64,000 nt of DNA from Acanthochlamys bracteata (lineage: Eukaryota > Streptophyta > Magnoliopsida > Pandanales > Velloziaceae), in assembly GCA_019914995.1 (NCBI GenBank), contig CM034127.1, positions 10,478,001 through 10,542,000 on the forward strand, read 5' to 3'. The notes beneath the pieces are model-generated. The model saw nothing but the letters and a program-made list of their open reading frames with translations, had not been told where the DNA came from and ran no database searches. The stretch's first letter is position 1. The number at the start of each line of letters is the position of its first letter. Both the position numbers and the translations under genes were made by a program. This document shows positions 55,227-64,000 of this stretch, one piece after another.

Positions 55227-58200
55227 CTCTCGGTTGAGATGCCATCACCGTTTGCTAGCCATAACAAATTGAGGCTCAAATAAGCAGGAAAAAGGAAAAC
55301 GAGTTTGCTCTTTAGTACCTTTCCTTTTTATATCGAAACAACATTTGGTATCTTTGTCATGGAAGGTTTGTGAGAACCAAAAGTACAAAATCAACATTAG
55401 TGAAATATTATTTGATATTTTTGCTAAATCTAACACATACAATAAAAAGGTGAGTGAATGAGAATAATAGTTTTAAAAATTCTTCAGATGTAGATATTTT
55501 AGTATATTTAATACTAATGATTTTATTTATACTAGATTCATTTGCTTATTATATACTGCAGATCTACATTTATAACCAAGCCAATGAAGTTTCCATCAAA
55601 AAAACCAAAAGTAGTCACTTTAACAACTGCATCAACTACTCACGCAATACATAATCATCTTTTGTTTGTGTTAGTACATATCCTAATTATTGCATGTTTG
55701 ACGGACTATACCAGTATTATGCAGCCACTGGAAGTATTCAATAAAATCTAATAGAGCAGTCAACAACTAATCAAGTAGCTAATGCTGCAGGGATCCTAAA
55801 TCAACAATAATCAGCTATCACCAAAATTAACTAGCAACGTATCTCACAATGCCAAAAGTACGACAAAGACTCACCTAAACCTAATGCTTCTTTCAGTTTT
55901 ATTGAGTCTTACTAAAAACTAAACGCAAATGTTCCATCTGCTTCGTGTGATTGGTAATATTCTGCAATCACCATTCAGAAAAAAAGAAACCCAGAAAGAA
56001 ATGCTTCTAAGAAAAATTAGCCATGTTATAGCAGCAACGAGATGATATGTATGTGATACCAGTCCCTTGTTATAGTTCTAGAGAGCAGCAATAGAGACAA
56101 AGATTTTCTCCTATAGCTCTTTCCCAAGCGAAAACCTTCGACTCCATTGCTACCCCCTAGAACTACAACTTTGTGCTGGGCTGCAAAGGCGACGAGCTCA
56201 AATATTAATCTCTTACAACTAGCTAGGACTCAGGAAAATAGGCCTATAACACCTTTATAGAGTTCGACTTTCATTGACATTATAGATGGAAATGCATGAA
56301 ACTTCAGACTAGCTGTAGTAAAGAGATTGATGGTGGTGGGAAAGAGTCAGTAACACAAAAGAGATTGGTAGAAAGAAAGTAAAAGAGGAACACCTTCAGA
56401 TATATTAGGAAAAGATAGGAAGCGGACGAAAGAGGAAGGAAACAAGAATTTGACAAAAATATCAAACTGCAGATCAAACTAGTCTCTCCCTTTCTCTTTC
56501 TCTCTCCTGCTTCTTTAAAGAATTTAATTGATCTCCTTGAAAGTGAACAAATACATATATATTTAACGAAGCTTTGAATCTCTCTACCGTCTTGCCTCAC
56601 AAGGGTGACGATTGTAGGTTGCAATCTTGTGACGTTTGATTAATTAAAACTTTTGAAATAAATTATACGTTCAAACTAGGAAGTGACACTTTGCATTCCT
56701 ACTCTTTCTAAATGCATATGTGGCAAGAAAAAAGAAACTTGTGGAATATGCTAGTTTCTAATTAAGCTAAGTATTGTAAGGCCTAGCACAGTACTAGAGA
56801 AAGTGTCAGCAGCATTAACAGCTGCACGTGACAAGGTAATAATTGAAAACTAGATCCTCAAAAATCTAATATAACAGCCATTTCTCTTGTCTCCTTGTGC
56901 TTAAGAAATTTCATTTTCAGATTTTGCCTCCTAGAACAAATAATAATAATGGCTGCCTTGGTCTGTTCTCTCTCTCGTCTCTACAGTTTTGGTTAAAAAA
57001 ACAAGTCCAAAGAATAGGAGTAGTGTAGTTATATAATTAGGTTCCCTTTACTGAAAGGCACACAAGTGCGCATGCTTTCCCTCAAGCTCCCTCATCTTTA
57101 CCCTTCCTACGAAACCCATAATTTCCTCTTCCTCATCTTTCATCTCTCCACATGGTGAGCTGAATATCACCCGAGAGATCCAAGCGCTTTAATTACACTA
57201 CTGTATATTTACATCGAGAATGCTTATCCAATAATAAAAAATATTATTACGATTTCACAGTAACCAAAACGCATGCCGATGACCCAGATTGCTTCAAGTA
57301 ACAACGACTCCATTAACGATCGCACATAGAACAATCTCACTAAATACGAGAACATCGATGAATGAGACGGAGAGAGTGTAGGGAGCCCAAAAATAGAGAG
57401 CCCAATACTAGTTACTCCTTGATGCCCTGTTTACTCAAAAAGTAGAAGAAAAGGTTTTTATTGGGCCGTAGTCTTATAGCCAGTCCAAAAGTATTGCACT
57501 TCCTCTGTAAATTAAAAAAATTCTGAAATTTGAAATTATACTTTGCCATTGATTTCTTTATATATAATAATAACAGTATCTTCATGACGCGAAATTTCAG
57601 TCATGCTGCCAAACAAAATTTGAACTATGCTCACGTAGAACTAGCTACCAAGTACACACGAGTTAGCACTAGACTGTATTCAGTATATAGCATCATACAA
57701 ACCTGTACGAGAAGCACATACATCAATGGCCGATAGTTGTCAATTAACCTTCGTTTGAAGATCGTAGAGTCAATTTTCCATGAGTCTTGAGATGTACACG
57801 CTGTACTGAATGATGAGATACATTTATCTGCATTTTTAAGTAAAACCTAAACATAAAACCAATTGCAACGCAAATACACATTGGCATCCTTAACATATAT
57901 GTTTTACGATCACAAACCTTGAGAAAAGTGACAGTATTATCTTCTCGCCAAGATGTGTTTGAAGAACATCACTTCCTAAAACTGTGAACTGTACAGAAGA
58001 CTCTCCGCAAATTATTTATATTTCGCACTTCTTTTGTTGTTATGGATTTCTGATTGATCATGTTTTATTGCGGTTAAGAGTGGAGAAAGATTCAAAACCA
58101 GTACGTGAACTGTACCATGATTGAGTCGGCCATTAGAATAATAACAGGTAGTGCTGCTAACTTGGGGATCGCTGTTGGCCCATCTGTGCTTGAATTGAAC

Positions 58201-59941
58201 CATATAACAAGGACCTTGTATAGTGACCACAGTTTAGTTTTTGGGTGCTTGTTTTGATTTCTACTAGGCATTCGTAGATTAGAATTTTCATTTCTTCAGA
58301 AGTTCTTCTTATTTAATAATATGCTTTTCATCTTTTATTCCCCAAATATCATAATTCTGATATCTCTATTCTCCTAAATCTTGGTCACAAAAGGGTGAGT
58401 TCGGTGAATAATTGACAAGTTGATTCAGATTCAGAACATTATGGTGAAATTAATTTAATTTGACTTTTAGTGAAGCTTGCGGTAAATACACAAGGTAATA
58501 AATTGCTTCTTATGCAATACATCATACAGCACGTTTTAACTTTAAAGCAAGAAACATTCCTAGATAGGAAAGTATGGAATGAAGCTGAGGTAGGACAGAG
58601 TAGGAGGGGTAAGGTAGAGCAACTTGACACAATTACATTGGTAAAATTATTGACACTGAGACATGTTTTACTGATAGGTAACTTTGTCTTGGCTTGTGTA
58701 TATCGGCTGAATATCAACTGTAGAGGGCACTTCGTTATTAGCCATGGGGATTCAAATTGGATCTCTGTATACAATTGACAACTGTAGATGTCTCTGCTTT
58801 TCTTTTTGTTTTGGAACCTTGTGTAATGTGTTCTTATCTTGCATGGCAAAATATTAATCCTGACATTCGACGTGTCAGATCAGATCTACGCAGTAGATCA
58901 GGTATGTTACTTGAACGTTTTACCTGGAGTTATTCGTTTTCCGTTACTCTCTGTATCTTTGCTACACACAGTGAGTGAATTTGACATTGATATATCTGAA
59001 TGAGTTCCTGTTCTGTTATCAGTCATTGACATTGTTACTGCATGAATTATTATAGGTTATGTTGCCTGGCTGATATAGCATTGGATACTGTTTTTTTTGA
59101 TAGATTTGTTTGCTATACCAGTTTTAATTTGTTGATCATCTCATGTGCCATGTCTGTTATATCTTTAAGACGTGTTTATCAACACTTTTAACTTCATTTT
59201 TTACTTAAAGGAATTTACTTTCAACCTTTTCAAATCAAAAGCTATAAATTTCACTTTTAAAATTCAATTTTAAAAATAAAAATTTCTCTAAATTTATTTT
59301 TAATAACAAATAAATATATAATCTGATCTCACCTTTAAATTTTATTTTTAAATAATTTGTTTTTAAAAATTCAGTTTCAACAATTAAATTCAGAGCAAAA
59401 AAATACGCCAGTAACCAAACAACTAACCCGTAAGTATCAAATTAAAGAGCAACTGTACATGGAAGAAGAAGAAATAAGGGAATCTTTCTATTTGTTATTA
59501 ATGTCCATACAGGTTTTCTCTGAATTGAGCACGGCAAAGCCATGCAGCGGATGAGATTCTTTAACTAGTGCAGTGAAACAGTGTTCCCTCGTCACTGGTT
59601 TGCAAACACTCTAATGACATCTACAGTGCACTTGGTGTTTGCCGGCCGACAGGTGACTAACAAATTTCTCCTCATTCTTTTATTTATTGGAAGAAGAAAA
59701 AAAGTTTTGTTTATTCTTCCATTTGCTGTTGTCCATACAAGAAATGTGTTAATGTCTCATCTATGGTGGTCTATGGCGAATGGACTGCAATGTTTGAGTG
59801 GACGTGAATCAAATCAGTAGAAGGAGAAGAAGAATCTGGGCGAGTCAAAACGATTTCACACTGGCTTCTGGACCCAATTACTAATAATATTTTCTTGTAT
59901 TTCCGTGTAAAGAAATATTGTTTTCACTTAAACGAAATTTA
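55227..59941. other. Intergenic region, no gene supported
   Basis: Open frames are short and unlike known proteins. Stretches with CT runs (56480-56515) and a C-rich ACCCTTCCT block near 57080-57130 look leader-like but lead into no coding exon. Between 58.4 and 59.0 kb the composition is balanced without a recognisable frame. From 59.17 to 59.40 kb sequence is MITE-like AT-rich. Confidence 0.45.
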
Positions 59942-60370
59942 AGTGCGTGTTTTAAATATATCTATAATTAAATTTTATAAAAATAAAAAATAAAAAATAA
60001 AATTTTTTGAAAATTAAAATTAAAATAAAATTCAATATTTATATTTTTAATAATTTTTGAAAATATATTTAAAATTAAAAAATATAATTATATTAAAAAT
60101 ATATAAATAAAAAAATTAAAATAAGAGTTTTATATATATCCTTGTTCAGTGACTCCGAAGAGAGAGAAGGTCAGTAGAGCAGTCCGGCAGCTGTTTGGGG
60201 GTCAGTTTCGGAATTTGTCTGATTGACCATGAAGAAGATTGATATTCGTATCTACAATTTACCGCCTAATTAAATTTTTAATTTAATAAAATATATAAAT
60301 TATTTAAAATTAGAATTATTTTTAATATAATAACAAAAATTAGAATTATGAACGATTTAAAACACACACT
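59942..60370. repeat. MITE with AGTGYGTGTTTTAAAT ends
   Basis: Left end AGTGCGTGTTTTAAATA and, inverted, AGTGTGTGTTTTAAATC at the right end, with one mismatch in the first 16 bases. The core is AT-rich with a GC-richer island at about 60150-60270 (non-coding). The GTGTTT word relates it to the 42956 and 60777 copies. Confidence 0.65.
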
Positions 60371-60776
60371 AACTTCAAACTTAGTCAGTAGTATGTACGA
60401 TTACTTTGGGCGTGTTTAATTCATAGATAAAGTGAGTGAAATAAATCTTTTAGAAATCAATTTAAAAAATAAAATTTAAAATTTAAAATATTTAATAAAA
60501 AATAAAATTATATATTAATTTAATATTTTATAGTAAATTTTAAAATTAAAATTTAAAAAAATTTTATTAATAAAAAAATTATATATATTTTTTATATTAA
60601 AAATTTTATATATTTTTTATATTGCAGGGTTGTTGGACTCAAAGTTTAGGCGTTAACTTCGAAGGTGTAGATCCAAACGAAGATAGATGAATTTAATCTT
60701 TGTAGTTATGTACCTAAAGGATATAGTGGGTGTGGGACATTGACAACCTGCAAGGGGTGCTGCTAACTACCGTTCA

Positions 60777-61056
60777 GGGCGTGTTTCAGGTGATAGAAAC
60801 TCCGCTCTCTTCCATTAAAATTAGAGTTTCACTCGGCTTTTTTATTTTAATTACAAATAAAATTAAAAATTTGAGTTCCTAATTTTATACAAATAGAATT
60901 CAAATTTCACTATATTTTTTTTTCTAAATTCACTTCCAATTTACTTCAATAATTAATTAAAACATAAAAATTAAACTTCACTTCTAATTTATTTTTAAAA
61001 AAATTTTTATTTTTTATTTTTACGTAACTTAATTACAGATATTTGAAATATTCCCT
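60777..61056. repeat. Degraded second copy of the GGGCGTGTTTC MITE
   Basis: Starts GGGCGTGTTTCAGGTG and ends ATATTTGAAATATTCCCTC. It aligns end to end with 42956-43240 (shared AAACTTCACTTC and AATTAATTAAAACATAAAAA-like runs) with many transitions. Confidence 0.7.
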
Positions 61057-61082
61057 CAGCAGCTGCTACTTTTGGATCAATG

Positions 61083-61534
61083 GCACTGCGGCTATCGCTT
61101 CGGAGTTAGTTCGAAGATTGTATTTTTCGAACAAAATTTTTTATTTTTATATTTTATATTTTTTATAATATATTTTATAAATATATAAAAATTTTATTTA
61201 AAAATTTGGAAAGTATAAAAAATTTTACATAATAAAATTTTTTTATTATATATTTTTATTTTTTTAAAAAAATTTAAAAAATAAAAATTATGTTTAAAAA
61301 AAATAAAAATATTTTTTATTTAAAAAAAAATTATGTTATAAGTATTTCTAAACGCCGATAAAGCTCTCTGATTAAAATTTCAATCCCCCCGGGAGAGAAG
61401 AGAAATAAAGGAGAACTCTTCCGTTCTTTTTCGGTCCCGTCTGTAGCACCCTCTGCCGTACTCACTCTCCTCTTCGTCTTCTTCTCTCTCTTCATAATGT
61501 AATTTGGAAGCAATTGAAGCGATAGCCGCAGTGC
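61083..61534. repeat. 19 bp perfect inverted repeat enclosing an AT-rich MITE
   Basis: GCACTGCGGCTATCGCTTC at 61083-61101 recurs inverted at 61516-61534. Between them lies an AT-rich block (about 61105-61358, ending TTTCTAAACGCCGAT) of the GTTTG MITE type and then a C/T-rich stretch. The arms are not the ends of the inner MITE, so they may be an independent short foldback. Confidence 0.5.
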
Positions 61535-62059
61535 TCAGCATTAGCTAGTCCCCACAACTGCCTGTCTTCCTTCTCCTGCCACCATACATACATATAAAGT
61601 TACAATTTGCATTCAATTTTACGCAGCAAATCCATTTGAATGTCTCTGTCTCTCTCTTCGAAGAAAAATTAATAATTAGATATCAGCCTATCTTTGGCTT
61701 ATCTATTATGTCTGTGATAACTTTCCACTTTCCATCAACTCCCTGGAGGTCTTGCTATTCTGATCTGCTTCCCATTTCCTTCTCAACACCAACAGATCAT
61801 TCACTTCATTTTTCCTTCCTCCATTAAGAAAGAAAGAGAAAAGAGAGTGCATGCCTTGCCTTGTATGCATGGTGAATTAAAAGACAAAGAAAGACAGGAG
61901 GAGCAAAGAGTAATGGTACGAGGAGAGTAGTGAGCAGTAGTAGCTCTGCTTTCGCTTTTCCTCTATATCCTCTACACTCATTTCTCACAGTTGGTGCTGT
62001 TGCTGCTTGTGCTTGCTTGGTAGTAGTATAAAGATAAATTCTTTACTGCTATTGTTACA
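61535..62059 (+). other. bHLH gene upstream and leader sequence
   Basis: C/T-rich stretches (61640-61660, 61735-61830), GAAAGAGAAAAGAGAG runs (61828-61846) and several short ATG frames precede the bHLH start, as is common for leaders of regulatory genes. A TATA box could not be assigned with confidence. Confidence 0.4.
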
Positions 62060-63810
62060 ATGGGTCATGGCCTACAAGGACCCATTAACTCTCTTCTTGT
62101 AAGCCTCTGCCAACACCATTATGATTCTCTGCATATTGCTTTTATATATGTTTTCTGCTCTGCTCAACTGCTCTATAGCTCACCTGTTCTTCTCTGTAAG
62201 TTCCTTTTGTGGGCTGCAGGAAGATTTGGTGTTGATAACCCTTTATGGGAATTCTCATTCAATGCGTTCGTTTGCCTTTCAGTACATGTGCTGCATTTGG
62301 ACTGTTCGTAGTTCATCATCGTGCTGCTAGCTTTTTTTAAGAAGAAAAAGCATTATAGTAGTAACATTGTTTCTATAATATGAAATTGAAAATGTTGTCT
62401 TTCTCCTGTTCCATTTGGTTGAAAAAACAGCAGGCAGGGTTTGAAGAAGGATGCATAAGTTCAACCCCTTGTTTGAAGCAAGATCTAGATGTTGGTGAAG
62501 AATCTCTGCTTCCTTACAACAACATTCCGTTTCTTCAGATTCTTCAGGGAGCCATGAGTACAGAGCAGCAGAAATTCAAAGCTAAAGAAGTGGCAGATGA
62601 AGAAGAGCAACAAACAGTTCTTGCTTCTTACCCACTACCAGAAATCACACATCCCGAGCTTTTGTTCAAACTGCGGAACCATAATTTGAAGAAAGAACCG
62701 GTTACTTTGGCCGCAGAGCAGTTAGACAGCTGTGCGACTCATGCATCATATCTTAACACTGCGCAGTCGAATGAGGTAAGTGTGAAGGAGAGAAAGAAGA
62801 GGAAGAGAGCACCAAGATCAGCATCAGCTGCCGCAACAGCAATGTCTTCGCCGACGAAGAGTGCCGAGGAGGCAGAGAGCCAAAGAATGACTCACATCGT
62901 CGTGGAGCGCAACCGCCGCCGTCTCATGAACCACCATCTTGCTACACTCCTTTCTTTTATGCCTCCTTATTATACCCAACGTGTACGCATCAATTAATTG
63001 CTCAATCCAACATTTACCAATATCTATAGTTGCAAGTTTTATATTGAGTAATTTTTCTTTATATGTTGCAACAGACTAACTATTAGTGTCTATGCATGTA
63101 TTTAAAATTTCAATTGATCAATGCAATGCAGGGTGACCAAGCATCGATAGTTGGAGGAGCAATAGAGTTTGTAAAAGAATTAGAGCAGCTACTGCTTTCA
63201 CTTAAAGCAGAGAAGCGTTTACGTGCCGCCGCTGCTGCAGCAGAGATTACTTCATCTTCATCATCATCTTCAACAGCTGCAACTTCATCTTCTTCTCCAT
63301 GCACAACAACTAACAACTACGAAGAAAAGCCCTGCAACACTACAACAGCAGCGACAGCAATGGCTACAGTTACAATCAATATGAAGGAGCTAGAAGGTTT
63401 CTTCGTGGCGCCGCAGTACAGAAGTTACTCGCAGTCAGTTAACGGAGAGTGGGGAGTCGACGTAGAGGCTTCTCTAGTGCATGGCCACGTGAGCTTAAAA
63501 GTCGCCAGTCGGCGGCGTCCTGGACAACTTGCCCGCGTCGTCGCTGCATTAGAAGAACTCCGACTGCCTGTTCTTCATTTCACCGTCACCTCTCTTGGAT
63601 TATCAACTGTTCTCAACTCATTCAATCTAAAGGTTCAAAATTTCATCGTAATCTTTTTCATCCAAAAAATAGAAAAGGAAGATTCGACTTTTTCTCATGA
63701 GATTTTGTTTGAATTGTTATTAGATAGAAGAAGGGTGTAAGATGGGATCGCAGGAAGAGATAGCGTCGGCGGTGCATCAGATATTCGTTTACATCAACGC
63801 CAGCTGCTAG
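62060..63810 (+). CDS. bHLH67/bHLH70-like transcription factor (subgroup Ia)
   Basis: Four exons give about 392 residues: 62060-62098, 62431-62982, 63132-63632 and 63724-63810, all GT-AG and phase 0. The 13-codon first exon ([13 protein letters not shown]) is chosen because related Arabidopsis proteins start with a similar FQGxINP-type segment. Starting at the ATG at 62380 would translate intron. NIPFLQILQ (near residue 50) is a subgroup feature. The basic region [16 protein letters not shown] has the E-box contacts H168, E172 and R176; the exon 2/3 junction splits the HLH before [21 protein letters not shown]. Then come Ala, Ser and Thr tracts and a C-terminal ACT-like domain ([20 protein letters not shown], end [13 protein letters not shown]). 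Subgroup Ia includes FAMA/SPCH/MUTE relatives; the exact role is unknown. Acceptor 62434 is an alternative to 62431, changing one residue. Confidence 0.88.
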
Positions 63811-64000
63811 TGAAAAAGCTAGCTCTCTAGCTAGCAGAGCTATAGCTATCAGCTAACCATTGTTAGCTTTTGCTTTCCCACGGCCATATCTCTGACCATT
63901 ATCTTTTCCAGAGATATTGAATTCATTAAGTAATAAGCAACGTTAGCTTCTAAGCTTATGCTTTTAGTTTTTTGTATTTGTTAGGTAGGTCTGACAACAA
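63811..64000 (+). other. bHLH gene 3' flank
   Basis: Downstream of the TAG stop, including an AGCTAGCTCTCTAGCTAGCA palindrome (63818-63838) and probable 3' UTR. The window ends here. Confidence 0.5.

Noticed and set aside
56304-56624. 106-codon minus-strand frame
   Set aside because: Hydrophobic low-complexity translation of an A/G-rich stretch without homology or gene context.
58115-58215. miR171-like words (TGATTGAGTCGGCC) with a loosely complementary partner
   Set aside because: Mismatched at several mature-miRNA positions and the fold is too weak; no other known miRNA sequence was recognised in the window.
1-64000. tRNA, rRNA, CRISPR array or bacterial-type operon
   Set aside because: No cloverleaf, rRNA core or spaced direct repeats were recognised by eye; the window is ordinary plant nuclear DNA.

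Overview
This 64 kb window is plant nuclear DNA from a flowering plant. It is AT-rich, its genes have GT-AG introns, and it carries MIKC MADS-box genes, plant-only families (DUF1191, DUF4220/DUF594, DMR6-type oxygenase, subgroup Ia bHLH) and many plant transposons. The AGL6 and SOC1 proteins look closer to magnoliid or other early-diverging angiosperm versions than to core eudicots. That placement is an impression from the protein sequences, not a computed result.

Layout: 1-9.5 kb is nested transposon DNA. A 6.2 kb Mutator-like element (MULE, 2631-8833) with about 1.05 kb terminal inverted repeats and a dead FAR1-type transposase sits in a TA microsatellite between copies of a palindromic, TA-flanked element. 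A complete SOC1-type MADS gene follows (12116-16675). Next is a local duplication array (18.6-21.9 kb): one truncated and two full-length small RING-H2 genes, each full copy associated with a complete or broken DUF1191 3' end, with a Copia-like LTR piece at one junction. An intact DUF1191 membrane protein gene lies at 21698-22603 (minus). A complete AGL6 gene follows (26332-30341), on the same strand as SOC1. SOC1 and AGL6 are direct neighbours in Arabidopsis too, so this is an old tandem MADS pair stretched here by later insertions.

From 30.6 to 32.2 kb is a second array of the TA-flanked palindromic element, interrupted by a non-autonomous hAT-like element. An intronless DUF4220/DUF594 gene follows (34146-36152), then a decayed TTG1-like WD40 pseudogene (36548-37842). 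From 38 to 49 kb I see mainly MITEs and other repeats and no convincing gene. A four-exon DMR6/DLO-type 2-oxoglutarate dioxygenase gene (49737-52740) has a perfect TGACGTCA site just upstream of its TATA box. More MITEs and unassigned DNA follow to 62 kb, and the window ends with a four-exon bHLH67/70-like gene (62060-63810).

The genes do not form one pathway. Two MADS genes (flowering time and floral meristem/organ identity) form an ancestral pair. The dioxygenase is a likely salicylate-catabolism enzyme. The remaining genes are separate neighbours. Exon limits were read by eye from splice signals and family alignment from memory, with no database search.
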